Assembly (NCBI GenBank): GCA_026419805.1
Contig: JAOSLS010000010.1
Coordinates: 124,001 to 188,000, forward strand
From: Ceratocystis colombiana
Taxonomy: Eukaryota; Ascomycota; Sordariomycetes; Microascales; Ceratocystidaceae
Reading direction: 5' to 3'
Length of the DNA stretch: 64,000 bases
Position 1 is the stretch's first letter; each line of letters opens with the position of its first letter. Position numbers and translations under genes: made by a program. Shown here piece by piece: positions 20,664-33,117 of this stretch. The notes beneath the pieces are model-generated. The model searched no databases. It saw nothing but the letters and a program-made list of their open reading frames with translations, and had not been told where the DNA came from.

Positions 20664-22137
20664 GGCGGGAGAGAGGGGAGGAGCAGAACTAAGAGGACAG
20701 TATAGAATGAGATATTGTTCGATACTATTAGGTGCACTGGTTATGTATATTACAAAGAGGGTGTGTTAGACACAGAACTCACGATGGGTATTGGAATAAA
20801 AGGTGGCACTGTCGTCTCTATATACATGCAAGCTTGCAGCCCAACTACGTTAGCCACACGCGGCCATTTCGTTTCCGAAACAAGTTCCTGTCAAAGTGCG
20901 TGACATGGAGGCTTGATGTTGGCTGGGCTCTTCACCCCTGCTTCTCTTGTCCCTATGGCTAACAAAAGAGCCCCACAAAGGCTTGCCGCGTACGTAGACC
21001 TGGACCATCCTTTCTCTTTCGATATCTTTTTAGGGGTCTGGCTGTGCACAAGAGCCTCAGGAAGTTTGTTTGCTAGTTTATAGGGTGGTAGGGGGCGCAT
21101 ATACAGCAGAGAAAGGCCGCGTCATCAGGTGAGTAAACAAAGTCGGGAAAAAGCCAAACAGAGTAAGTTGTACAGTGCTCAGCGCCTAGTGCAGCCAAGG
21201 AGGGATACCCAAGAACTTGCTCTAGGAACAATTTCTGTCTGGAATCCCAAACCAAACTTACGTATTCTGGTAATCATCGTCATCGAGGCTCATGCGCTCC
21301 GCTCCCCTACGACGCAGTATTTGCATATTGTGCCACAACCTGCAGCCACACGCTCGCCACAAGGATCCGACTATGGCTGCAAGCACCTGCCATCGTCTGG
21401 CACCAGGTGCAGCCAGCCTATCTCTATTTTTGGGAGGTCTTCGCCTTAGGCCCCCCACTGTGAAATTGAAGTTCCCCACTTTTTCGCTTATGTCATGGAG
21501 CAAGCTTGTAATTGAGATCGCAAACAGAGCGGTATTTGCTTAAGCCATACTAGACCCTAGAGGAAGCTTTGTTCTAATATCAGCTAGGCTGTCGTGTGAG
21601 CAAGTTTCTGAAGTCATCAAGCAAAGCAACCACATATTCTTCTCTTCACTCGACTTTTTTTCTGGTCTGATTTGTCTGATTCACGTTTCTTTTTGTTTTG
21701 TCCTGTTCCAGAATTGGCCTCTTCACCTTTTTTTTCCTCCCCAAGTCTGTGCGCACGTATTTGTGGCTCACTGTTTGCCTTGGCTTTCGTCTTTGCCTTT
21801 CTTTGCCTCTCTTCTCTTGTCTCTCCGGCCTATTTTCATTATTTGCTTTATTTGCTTTACGTGTTACTTGTTACAGATGCAAAATATCGCAGACCAGTCA
21901 AATTGTCAGAAAGCTGGTTAGACTCCTTGCCACATAACCTGCCATCTATTCTGCCCGCCTTGCCTTTAAGGCTCTGATTTCTTTTTTCGCCTCCCGTCTC
22001 TAGCATCCGTCTTCCGACTTTCGTCATCTCTTCGTCACTTGCTGTCGACACCAACCGACAAGCTTATCTCTCGATACAACCCCAAATACCGACACCTCCG
22101 TCGCAAAACTTCACATCCAAATACACAAGCCGCCATC
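20664..22137. other. Intergenic region upstream of ERD2
   Basis: A 1.47 kb gap between divergent genes. The right half (about 21600-22130) is strongly pyrimidine-rich, typical of promoter and 5' UTR of a well-expressed fungal gene. Open frames here have no family-like composition and I call none. Confidence 0.45.
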
Positions 22138-23473
22138 ATGGCTGTCTTCAATGCACGTCCTTTATTCCCTACTTCTATCTTCTGCTCTCACTAACCCGCC
22201 TAATAGCTCTTTCGAATACTTGGCGACATCTCACATGCCTCTTCAAAATGCATCCTGATAACGGCCATTCACAGAAATGCCAGCGCTGAAGGTTTGTCCT
22301 CTCTCTCATCGCCTTCTTAGTTTCCCATCTTCTGCCTGAAAATGCCGTGCTAACAAATTTACTCACCTCATGCAGGCGTCTCCCTCATCAGCCAGATCTT
22401 CTATGCCCTCGTCTTCCTCACGCGATACACCGATCTTTTCCAAGAAACATATCTATGGAACACTATCTTCAAAATATTCTACATTTTTTCGTCATTATAC
22501 ATCGTTGCCATCATGCAGTTTCACTTTCCCCGCACCCGCGAGCTGGAACTATCTTGGAAGCTTGGCGGCATCATCTTTGTCGGCTCGCTAGGTTTGACAC
22601 CATTTGTCTATTGGTTCAGCAACCACCCTAGTGGGCATTTCTTTATCACCGTAAGATCAGACAGACTATTGACCTCTTCCATATTGATCCTAGCTGACCT
22701 CCATTTGTTCTTTTCTCTAGTCTCTGTACGACTTTTCTCTCATTCTCGAGTCAGTGTGTATTCTGCCGCAGTTGCTCCTGCTGCGCCAGACCAGTATCCC
22801 CACTGTTATCAACTCATTTTATCTCCTTGCCCTGGGCGCATACCGTGCCCTGTACGTGCTCAACTGGTGTGTCCGCAGTCTAGACAAGGACGACTACCCG
22901 CTCAACCACGTGTCTGTCTTCTTCGGCATTGTTCAAACCGTTTTGTACGCCGACTTCTTCTACGTCTACTATAGCCGCCAGCGCGTCAAGCTCCGCAACG
23001 GCTCCATTATTGATTCTGAAGACATGGACCGTGGCTGGATCATCAACCGTCTTTTTGGCCACAATATCGAGCCTCTGGCTCACAATGATGAGGAGAACCC
23101 ACGCTCCTTGCGCCGCAATGGCGACTTGAGTGTAAATGCTGGCAGCCACAGCCAGTCAGCATCAGCTTCGCGCGCCAAGTGGGGCTCTAGAGGCATCTCC
23201 ATCAGCGCTGACGATGACACTCTAGCACAGGCCGAGGGCAGCACCCGCGATCACCTGAGCCGTAACGTTGACCCAGACGCCAAGATGAAGGATCCTGATG
23301 AGCTGGCACTTGCTCTCGACGACGATAGTGACAACGAGGGAACGAGCAATGGACTAGGTCGCGATGCCTCGTCGGATGAGGAGAGCGATGATGACACATC
23401 GCCAGCCGCAGCGAAGAAGCCTTTGACTGGTGGTAGTGGCGCAGGTGTTAGAAACGATGAGTGGAGGGATTAG
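22138..23473 (+). CDS. ERD2: ER lumen protein-retaining receptor Erd2 (HDEL/KDEL receptor)
   Basis: Four exons: 22138-22152, 22207-22291, 22376-22650 and 22721-23473, giving 375 residues. Multi-pass Golgi receptor that returns escaped ER chaperones. Family sequence is strong: LFRILGDISHASSKCILI, SAEGVSLISQIFYALVFLTRYTDLF, LESVCILPQLLLL, GAYRALYVLNW and YADFFYVYY, the last near 202-209. The receptor core ends near 215; the remaining 160 residues are a hydrophilic, acidic Ser/Asp-rich cytosolic tail not found in yeast or animals. The first intron (22153-22206) starts GCACGT, so it would be a GC-AG intron following a 15-nt exon (MAVFN). The alternative, ATG at 22151 with a GTCCTT donor, gives MH and fits worse. 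Gene identity is certain; the first exon is less so. Confidence 0.93.
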
Positions 23474-24132
23474 ATCTTGGAGAGGGGACATGCGATTGTC
23501 AAATAGATTCTGTGGAAGCGATGGTATATCTCGACACAGAAGTTGAAGGTGTTATTTGTATAGTATGTGCATTGAATGGCAGTCTGCATTTTTTAACTTA
23601 CCCTAACTAGGACTAAGACTGAGAGCTGTAAATGTAGCAGATACGGACGTGATAAGTTGATTGCGCCTCAGGGTTGGCAATAGGGTTTGGTTAGCTATGA
23701 CGTTTAGTCATCGTAAGTGGGGCTGTCGCCCAATCCTTACCCGAATTCTAACTTGCCGCAAAACTTGGTCCTAGGCCTTTTTTCAGCCTTGCTAGGGGAA
23801 GCAAAGCCTTGTTCTAATTTTTTGTTCAGTAGGAGACAGATGACAACTAAGATGGTGGACAAGGAATAACTGACGACCAAAGACCGACTATAATTGAGGG
23901 AAAGACAACATTAATCAAAGCGACACCCGGCAGTCAATTAGAGAATCGAACATAAAGCGCATTATCAATATAAGACGACCTGAGCTAACTCGCCTAAGCT
24001 GTTAACGATCAAGCAAGCGAGCTGGCGCAAAATAACAACAGGCCTTTAGGCTGAAGCTGTGCAAACAACGAAATAACACATACATATACACACCACAGTA
24101 CACATACGCACCCCACATCGAACCGGGCTCAA
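23474..24132. other. Intergenic region ERD2 / Y14
   Basis: A 659-bp gap holding the ERD2 3' UTR and Y14 promoter. It has no credible frame and no repeat beyond short AT-rich runs. Confidence 0.45.
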
Positions 24133-24731
24133 ATGGCCGATACTATGGACCTTGACACTGCGCCTGTGGCTAGCTCTGTTGCTACAGGTGCCAGCTCGGA
24201 GATGAAGACACATGAGGGCGCCACAGCTGTGCGCTCGATTGAAGGGTGGATCATCGCTGTGTCAAACCTACACGAGGAAATGGATGAGGAGAGCCTTCTG
24301 GACCAATTCCGCGAGTTTGGCGAGATCAAGAGTATGCACATGAACCTGGACCGGCGCAGTGGGTACGCAAAGGTGAGTCTGAAACTGGCCAGAGGGCGAG
24401 GAAAGAATGGAGAGAGAATGATAGTCAGGGAAAGGGGAAGGGAATAAGTTCTCTAAACAAAAAAATGGATCAAAGTTGCTAATACCACTCGTCTACTTAC
24501 TAGGGCTATGCACTGATTGAATACGCCACTCTTGATGAAGCCCGCCAAGCCATTGATAGCATGCACAAGGAGAAAATGCTCGACCAAACCATTAACGTTG
24601 ACTTCGCCTTTGTGCGTCCACCGCCCGGCATCAAGGTATCCGGCACTGCAACCTCAAGCGGCGGGCCCCGCGGTGGGCCGAATCGCGGCCGCCAGCGGAG
24701 TCGGAGCCGAAGCCCGATGAAGGAACGGTAG
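24133..24731 (+). CDS. RBM8A: Exon-junction complex RNA-binding protein Y14 (RBM8A)
   Basis: Two exons, 24133-24372 and 24504-24731, giving 155 residues. Y14 binds Mago in the exon-junction complex deposited on spliced mRNA. It has one RRM with RNP2 IIAVSNL at 40-46 and RNP1 KGYALIEY at 80-87, preceded by the Y14-typical SIEGWI(I) and followed by DQTINVDFAFVRPP. The RS/RG-rich tail (GGPRGGPNRGRQRSRSRSP) is also typical. The intron splits the RRM exactly at AK|GY. Its presence fits a filamentous ascomycete, since S. cerevisiae lacks Y14. Confidence 0.93.
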
Positions 24732-26959
24732 AGGAAGGTGCTAGGTGATGAGGCGGGTGTAGGGAGGGGAGAGGGATGTTTTCAGAGTTACTGTCAAGCC
24801 TAAAGTTCAAGAATGGAGAATGGGAGATGAAACGAGAGCTCTAGCACGGGGACAACTCGTACACTCAAACAGCGAGGTCTGGACGAAAGGGCGCAAATGA
24901 TGCCAATAGATCAAGTTTGTTTTAGCCGGCCGGCATATACACTCACGGGTGGAAGAAAACAAACCGGCTAACCGACTTTTACGCCACGGCGTGGATATAA
25001 ATGCACAAGTGTAAGCAAACATGCCAGACGCCAAGTGCCAAATATACATACATGTGCATATACATGCGTCTATTTTGATTCTTAATTCCTCAAACCTGCG
25101 TCGACCGTTCGACTGCTTGGGTAACCGGCTCTTTACTACTCGAATCGCTGGAAATAACCAATGGTTCATGAACCCGCTGGCTACAGAGTTGGAGTACGTG
25201 GTGTGTGGCCACACAACCGGCTACGTGGCGTGATTTACTCGTCTAGGAAAAAGAGAGATGGGTAAGGGCGAGCGAGGATGAGAGAGAGGGGGTATCCCCG
25301 GGCTGCGTAGCATTGGATTCCTCTCGCCTCTCTTCTTCTGGCGCATCCCCGTCTTGCTCTTCCCCCGACTCGATCTACTAGTAGTTAAGCATCCCACGAA
25401 ATTTAGTAAAAGCCAGCACCCGGTTCTGTCCGAATAGCAAGGGCTCTTTCTGCCGGTCTTGGATCATGTATGCTATTACGATGTGATACGACAGGGCATG
25501 GTTCATTTGTCATTGTTCTCATCCTCGAAGCTAGCTAGGGTTTGACAGTCCCGGAGTTTCTACTTTTGGACATGGAAGGTGAGAAAGAAGGCTGGACTGT
25601 ATTTGGTGCTCATTTTTCTTTTCTTTTTGGAGATATGTCAAGGACGTTTGTAATGTTGGAGAACTTGACATGCCATGTAAAGCGACCTGGTCTAAGCTGA
25701 TCCGGACCTGACCGAAAAAGATGCAATCTAACGAGCCAGGTTGGGGAAGAGAAGATGCAAGGCTGGCGCGTAGTAACAGTGGTCGTAGTTATGAGGATCG
25801 CAATAGTATGGGGAATGGGGTAGAGGATGATGGCGACAGAGGGATTGCAATAGTATGGGGGATTTTAAGGAGAGTGACAGGGAAGAAAGATGTTGGAGAT
25901 AGGATACCAAACCAAAGGGTCAAGTCTCTGGAGAGTATAGCCTAGAGTAAAAAGAGACAAAGCTGCAGGAAAATGCACGCCAAAAGGAATAAAAGCCTAC
26001 GACGTGTGATTCGTAGCCATCGGGTAATATTACTAGTCTAATAGGCTAAAAAAGAGCCTTCTTTCCGGAAATGAGTGCCGACGGGAAAGACAAATCAAGT
26101 ATTTCGAGCAGACAAGGCAATCAAAGCATCGGCCAGCCTGCGAGTGAGAACATCAGGCAGTAAGCAAAGCTGGGACCAATTCGCGTTTCTTAGCAGATTA
26201 GAGGATGATAAAATAGCAAGAACAAGGAGAAACAAGAAAAGGATAGGGAAGGAAAGGCAGAAGGCAGAGTTGGGCGAGGATAATTGGCAAACGAGACAAG
26301 GGAGAGTTCCCCGGGAAAACAAGCTCGAGCGCCGACTTTGGCGTATTTGCGGGGGAGAAAAGGACAGCACAGTGTACAAGGATGGGGCAGGACAGAGGAG
26401 GGAGTGAGCGGTAAACAAAAACGGTAGACGACAGGGAGTCAATATAGACAGGGATGTACAGGGTCTAGTCCTGTTGTTGCCACAGATGGAGAGAGGGTTG
26501 AGCCTGAGACGGGTCTGAGAGGATGGCTCGAGAAGGCCTGAGATGGCTTGGGCGAGGGCATTGAGAGAGGGCCTGAGATGGGCCCCGAAGCAAAGGCTAT
26601 ATAACCATAGTTAACTCTCATAAGGCGAGGCTATACAGACAAAAGGAAACATGCTAAGACGGAGAGAGGCAGTACACAATACTTGGTACAGTGATAGTGA
26701 TGTTCGAGGGGCTATACATGTACAGCACACGAACGCACATACCCAGGCAAACACGTAGACGTGGGTGCGGAGTTTAGGGGGGCGCGTTTCAAGCGTGTGA
26801 TTGGCAAAGAGACTATACAGATGAAGGAAGACACCATGGGCGGCAAGGGTGCAAAGAAAGTAGAGAAGCTCGTATGGAGTGTTCCACCAGATGGTTATCT
26901 CAAACCAAGCTTTCTTTACAGTAATGGGCCGAAGACAGCCCGACAGGGAAACCGGGAGG

Positions 26960-27012
26960 CAGAGTCAGAGACAGAGACAGAGACAGACAGAGTCAGAGGC
27001 AGAGACAGGGAC
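26960..27012. repeat. Imperfect GAGACA hexanucleotide tract
   Basis: About 50 bp of AGAGAC/AGAGTC hexamers with substitutions, in non-coding DNA. Confidence 0.6.
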
Positions 27013-27631
27013 AACGGAAGGAGAGTCAGCCGAGCCGACAGTAGGATTTCCCTAGTATATTCTGGATGTCTGCGTACATGCATGGCGTTTAGTCAGCAAG
27101 GCCATGCATGCAGACTTTGCCAAAAGGTCCTTGAGCATGGCTCGCGCTTAAAGCCAAATATATAAGTTTCTGGAAAGTTATCCTGTGACACACTTAAGCG
27201 GGGGGCCGACGATGCAGCGTTCGTCTGCTGGTCGAGAAGACAGAGAGGCTAATTTAGGGGTAGACACATAGCCAAGACAATAATATAGCCAAGACTCATT
27301 TTGGGAAGCAAGCTTTAGAGTTGGAGAAGCAAAAGAGAAACAATTCTTGGAAATAAACGTTGACGAGGAAACGCCAAGAGAGCCAAGAGAGGACCTGACA
27401 TGTGTAAGTGTATGTAAGTAAGTAATACTATGGGTGTGTGAAGGTGCTTTTCCTAATTAGGACGGCAAGGCCTTCTTTCATGCATTAATACGTTACCTCA
27501 TACAGGCAAAGCTCGCGCACACTTGAAATGATGAAGAAGAACTTGAAGAAGGCAGAGAAACCCCCTAGTAAGAGCGGACGATGACGACAGCTGCAAGATA
27601 AGAGGCCATAGAACGGCGATGAAGCAGAATC

Positions 27632-27645
27632 GGGGGGGGGGGGGG
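27632..27645. repeat. Poly-G run (14 nt)
   Basis: Fourteen consecutive G on the plus strand, intergenic. It is one of five long G/C homopolymers in the window. Confidence 0.85.
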
Positions 27646-29522
27646 ACAAAAGCGGAGTACTTGTGCACATAAAGGATAAGGGAAGGAATCTTACCCGGCC
27701 AATAATCTAGAGACATACAGGGTCGCTTTTGTTATCTTGTTTGTCAGGAGTAGGGCATGGGTCTTTGTGAAAGGTCCACTTTTGAGGGTTGAGGTTGAAA
27801 AACAGGAAAATTGAAACAGGTAATTACGCAAAGAGAATTCAGATTTGTGTGTTGAAATGGAAAAAGAAAAAATGAAGTCAAGTTCGCAGTTTGGTCAAGA
27901 TAACAATGCCAAAATGAGCCCCAAGCATCGCATCGCGATCGCGGAGATGCGTGTGCATAGATAAAGAGGTACACGAAAAATATACTCAATCATGAACTTC
28001 ATGCAGAACTCAATCGATATGCACACAAACACTCCGCTTGGCATGCAACCTCCGTTGCGGTCAACGTCACATCGCAGAAAGCACGTCGGCGTGTCTTTGG
28101 TAAATAACCAGCAGCCCCCCTCCCTCCTCCGTCCCCCCAGCACTCGGCGAGACATTAGTTATCAACAAAACCCACTAGATACGAAATGGTGGATGGGGAG
28201 GGAGGGCTAGCCAGGAAGCACGGAGATTAGAGGTGTGGCCACTGGGCTAACAGCGAATGGCCCTTTGTCGGACCATCACAGACCTCCGATTTGCTAGACC
28301 GCCTACCCTACAAAAATTTACCAGGCTCTTCCCCCCACGGACTTATTACAGGGCCATAGGCAGAACTTATCTGCACTACGACTCTATAGCTCTCTCACCC
28401 GCTCACTTGGGCGGGGGCTGTTGGTCAGTAAAAAAAACAAGCAAAACTAGCGCCTCGATCACTGTCATCGCGATAGATGCAACAATACAAGATATAGATA
28501 GCATTGTACACAGGTTGACTCCAAATCTAAACGCGCGAATCCCTCCTGTCTTCTGTCTTCTGTCTTGGCGTCTTTTTTTTTTCTTTCCTTTTTCTGTCCT
28601 TGTTTAGTTTCTTATGGAGGCTTGACTTGACTTGGCTTTGCTTGGCTGCTTGGTGTGTCTTGGAGTGCCGGTGCTTCATTTACCCCAATTTCTGTTATTT
28701 TCCAATCACATCCTTAACCAGGGACGCTATACCATATATGGCTGGGCTTGGCTTTTTCCTATCGTCTCTCATTTCTCGCCTCTGCCTCACTAGCTTTACG
28801 ATACCCCGCGTTTTGCCCCCCTCTCCCTCCTAAGCAAGCACAGCACTAAGCAGGGGTGCACGGATTCAAGCTTCTTTTCTCCGCCTCTTTTCTCCGCTTG
28901 TTTTCTCGCTTTGGCTCATATTTGCCGGCGTTTATTAGTTGACGCCCCCCTTCCGGCTAGCCTCACGCTACACAGACCACACATCGCCCACTAACAACCT
29001 GTAATTCAGTCGCAAACTACCCAAAAAGATGCAGAAAATTTGGTCTAAAACCACTCATCTCACGTCATTCAAACACGTCTATGACCTAGTCGTTTACTTG
29101 TCGTCTGTCCGTGCTATAGTGGCTGGCTGCCTGTGACCAATGGCCTCTTGCACCTATCGCGCCTAAACACGCCAACATCCATTAACTTGCTGGCTAGGGA
29201 TGTACATTTCCGTCGATCGTCCTTGTTCGTACTACAAAAAATGTCAGGTATATAAGGGTAGACAGTGATCCTCCTCTGGGCCTTTTGATTTTCTGTTGAT
29301 CACATCATTCTAGACCTTCTACAAACTCGAAAACAAACTCTACTTCCGTCTTCGGCGGTTTTTTTTTTGCTTCCTACGCATTTTGCTCTATCAGGCTTGT
29401 TTGCATTGGTCAATCTGTGTTGAGCGCGCTATTGGTCTTCCTGTTTTCACTTCCATCTTTTGTTTCTCTTGTTCTTCCTATTCTTGTCCCTGTTGTCATT
29501 CTTTCTATTCTCTTTACATACA

Positions 29523-31247
29523 ATGATTGAGCCAGCTGACCCTCTTGCTAAGGGCACTTTGCCTACAGCTAAGCAGGCTTTTAGAGACCTCTTTATTTGG
29601 AAGCAGCGCGTTGTCGTGACTAATGAGGCTGGTGAGACTCAATGCGAGTGGCACGATCCTGACCCTATTGCCAATCCCTTCAAACTTTTCGCTGCACTCG
29701 ACCTACGTGCTTGGATTAACTTCTTTGTTGGCTGTGCCGCTTGGACTGCCGACGCCTTTGATTTCCACGCTCTAAGTATTCAGACTGTTAAGCTGGGTCA
29801 TTACTATGGGCGCAGCAAAACTGATATCACCACGGCCATTACACTGACGTTGTTGCTGCGCAGTGTCGGTGCTGCTCTGTTTGGCCTGCCTGGTGACAAA
29901 TGGGGTCGCAAATGGCCTCTGGTTTGTAACATGATCATCCTCGGTTTGCTGCAGATTGCTACCATCTACTGCAAGACTTTTGGTCAATTCCTTGCCGTGC
30001 GCAGTCTTTTTGGTCTGTTCATGGGTGGTGTATACGGAAATGCTGTGTCAATGTCGCTGGAGCACTGCCCGTAAGTCCTCACTTTAGACAACCCCGATTA
30101 GTCTGTAATAAAGACTACTTGCTAACGTCTCATTTGTCTAGTGCCGTCTCCCGTGGTCTTATGTCTGGTATTTTGCAACAGGGATACTCTTTCGGTTACG
30201 TTCTTGCTGCCATTGCCAATCTTTCTGTTGGTCCCGGAACAGATACTTGGAAGACTATTTTTTGGGCTGGATGTACGTATTCATAACCTGTACCTGACTA
30301 TGATACTTCCTTTTATAACCTATTGCTAACTTGGGTTTTTTTTCTTTCTAGCTGGCCTGTCTATTGGCGTCGGTCTTTTGCGCATTTGTTTCCCCGAGTC
30401 CCAGCAGTTCATCGAGGCCAAGAAGAACAGCAGTGCCAAGGCTAGTGACCCTGGTGCCTTCTGGAGAGACACTAAGAAGATGCTGCGCGAGGAGTGGCGT
30501 ATGTGCGTCTACTGTGTGATCCTAATGACCTGGTTCAACTACTTTTCGCACACCACTCAGGATTCGTACACTACCTTCATGTTGACCCAGAAGGAACTTA
30601 GCAACGATGGCGCATCTCGTGCCTCTATTCTTATGAAGACTGGTGCTTGTGTTGGTGGAACTATAATTGGCTATCTGTCCCAGTTTGTTGGCCGTCGCCG
30701 CGCTATTGTTTGCTCGGCCCTGGCTGCTGGCGCTCTTATTCCTGCCTGGATTCTGCCTACTACTGAGCGTGGCCTGTCTGTTGGCGGTTTCTTCCTGCAG
30801 TTCTTTGTTCAGGGCGCTTGGGGTGTTGTTCCCATTCACCTCAGTGAGCTGTCGCCCCCAGCCTTCCGCTCCAGTTTTTCGGGTATGACCTATCAGCTGG
30901 GAAACATGATCTCTTCTCCCTCATCACAAATTATCAACGCTATCGCTGAGAGCAACTTTGTCCGCGCACCTAGCGGTGACCGCGTCGAGGCTTACGGGCC
31001 AACCATGGGCATTGCCACGGCAATAATCGCCATTGGTCTGGCAATCACCACCATCTTTGGCCCCGAAAAGAAAGGTCGTGCCTTTGAGCATGCTGTTGCC
31101 GGCGTCACTGAAGATGCCGGTATTGCTAAGGAAAAGGATTTGCAGTTCTCTGACGAGGAGAAGGGCGCGGGTATGCAGGAGGAGAGAATCTCCACGCCGA
31201 AATCGCATCTCCACGGGACAACAGGCATGACACAGGTCAAGCCTTGA
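29523..31247 (+). CDS. JEN1: JEN-family monocarboxylate/H+ symporter (MFS)
   Basis: Three exons: 29523-30070, 30142-30272 and 30352-31247, giving 524 residues. Plasma-membrane uptake of lactate, pyruvate and similar acids. The family signature NxxSHxTQDxxxT is met exactly by NYFSHTTQDSYT at 289-300. The MFS loop motif GDKWGRKW lies at 124-131, and hydrophobic segments are arranged as 12 helices with a central loop at about 245-275. The N-terminus (ADPLAKGTLPTAKQAFRDLFIWKQR) is also typical of JEN. The start at 29523 precedes conserved sequence; the open frame continues upstream with a hydrophobic leader, but without an ATG that fits the family. Two SYGGRG-type CreA-like matches lie about 1.1 kb upstream (28333-28338 and 28411-28416), consistent with carbon repression but weak. 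Lactate specificity is inferred from the family only. Confidence 0.93.
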
Positions 31248-31973
31248 AAAGAATAGGTCAAAGTAAAGGGAAGAAGAGTTGGATAATGTGATGAGTGATA
31301 TATATGAGGTGTTTAATTAACAAGAACCTTTGCATCAACAAGTTGCTTAATTTATATGTGTTTATTCATCTAAATGAGATGGTGTCACTATGTGCTCTGA
31401 CTATATAAGAACCACACTGTTCGTATGTGCTACATGGCAGCTATACTGGGGGGAAGGGGTCGATTTATGGGAGATTTAGAAGTTCTTTGAGTAGATGAGT
31501 ACAGGAAAATCAGATCAACGTTTCACTTCGTGGCATTGTGATGCTAGGAAAAGAGACCTAGGTGATCTCTGAGTAACGCGTGCGAAGTCCAAGGTATTTT
31601 CTACTGACCACTAGGGAGAGGAATGTTAGTGAATTTGATTGCAAGTCATGATATACATGACGCTTCAATCTGCAATCTAGTGATTTAGATATTTTCCTGA
31701 AATAATTTGAGACAGGCACGAACTCTAACTCGGAGTCCTCGGTCGTATCACTTAAGGGCTTGTTGCTTCTACACGAGATAAACGTCGAACGGCTATTTAG
31801 TAAGAGCGGGTTTCATCAAAGTCTTAGTTACACGAGGTAACAGAGAAATGAGAGATAGAAGACAGATTGCTTGATTGAAAGCACTGGACAGAATCTATAG
31901 AGCCGGTAACACGGGAACATGAAAATATAAGCACAACCAAGGTTTTTGGGAGAATGTCATATACTGGTTGATT
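31248..31973. other. Convergent intergenic region
   Basis: A 726-bp AT-rich gap between the transporter and the small mitochondrial-type gene. It has 3' UTRs only; no gene or repeat is seen. Confidence 0.5.
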
Positions 31974-32640
31974 CTATCCTGACACTGTTTTTGCACTGAT
32001 ATCAGCGTCAGACACCTGTGTCTCAATATCGGTATCTGCCTTAGGCACAGGAGGGTTCCTCCAACTCTCGGGAAACTCCTTCTTTTCGTTTCCCAGGACC
32101 ACTAGAAAGAGAAGGTCAGTTACGACATGGACAGAAAAGCATTAATGAAGACCAACAAAGTACGTAGATAAAGGGAGGATCAAGAAGAAATAGACGGATA
32201 CAAGATGAAAATCATTTATTTTTTGGAAAGTACTCACATCGATCAAACAGCCAATATGACGACATAATTAAGATTGGTAGCGAAATCATGCCTCGAGTCC
32301 ATTTGCCCGCCGCCTTCTTGTACATGCGCTTTTGCACTTCGAGAGGCTGCTGCGAGTATGGAATGCTTTTGTCAATGACGGCGACAGCCGTGGTATGGCG
32401 CTTCAGTGAGTCTGTAGTCTTGTGAGGTGCCTCTGCTGGTTTTCGGGCTGTAGCTTGAGTAGATGCAGTAGATGCGGCACTGCGTGGCTTGTACTCTAGT
32501 ACCACGCTGTCCTTCGACACTGGCCCATCGCGAGTTACTTTGGGTTGTGATTGTAGCTGTGTTTGCGGCAGAGGCATCTGTGACCCCGTAGCATACATGC
32601 GCCGAATAGCAGGAGCCCAACGGGGAAAGAGGCTGCTCAT
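31974..32640 (-). CDS. Small single-pass mitochondrial-type protein, family not recognised
   Basis: Two exons, 32238-32640 and 31974-32101, giving 176 residues. The N-terminus (MSSLFPRWAPAIRRMYATGS) is basic, Ser/Arg-rich and lacks acids, a likely mitochondrial presequence with cleavage near YATG. A Ser/Thr/Ala-rich middle is followed by RMYKKAAGKWTRG, a single hydrophobic segment MISLPILIMSSYWLF (about 117-131) and a short acidic tail after LVLGNEKKEFPESW. The intron falls just after the hydrophobic segment (FDR|LVLG). This suggests a small inner-membrane assembly or stability factor, but I cannot name it. An upstream in-frame ATG at 32763 would add 41 hydrophobic residues and is less likely. 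Confidence 0.72.
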
Positions 32641-33105
32641 TGTGTCTATCTGACGACTATACAGCAAGTCGGGCGAAGGAGACACGAATGATATGAGGAG
32701 ATGTGGCTGAGTGAGTATGTGGCTGAGTGGGTGGCTGAACAAGATTGATTTGCTAAGTAGCACTCAACTATCACCAACGGAGTGGGCAGGCCGGTATGAA
32801 ATAGGACAATGGCTCCTTCCTTCCCGCTTTTCACGACTACCCCAACAGTGAGCTGGCGCCACACAGCCACAGATGAAAATGCCAGCCACACTTAACAAGT
32901 ATATATCTACAAGCATTATTTACCAATCCCACTAGAATTTCATAGTGAAAACTTCCATCATCATAGGAATGACTTTTCGCGTTATTCAAGCATATAAGAT
33001 GTCAGCATTTCCAAAAACTCAGCCTTAATACCGGATGCCTCTAATATTTTTGTGATATTCACCTAGGCATCAGAATGTGTTTAGCCTAATCACTATACCC
33101 TCTAT

Positions 33106-33117
33106 CCCCCCCCCCCC
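33106..33117. repeat. Poly-C run (12 nt)
   Basis: Twelve consecutive C, intergenic. Confidence 0.85.

Larger units (their letters stand above)
24732..29522. other. Gene-poor 4.8 kb region upstream of the JEN transporter
   Basis: No frame here has recognisable or protein-like composition over a useful length, although several of 60-134 codons exist on both strands. It contains a GAGACA-type hexamer tract (26960-27012), a 14-nt poly-G run (27632-27645) and pyrimidine-rich sequence just before the transporter ATG. It may be a long regulated promoter, non-coding transcripts or decayed DNA. Confidence 0.45.

Noticed and set aside
26075..27165. Overlapping frames of 110-134 codons
   Set aside because: Low-complexity or basic strings on both strands, some without an ATG; no family resemblance.
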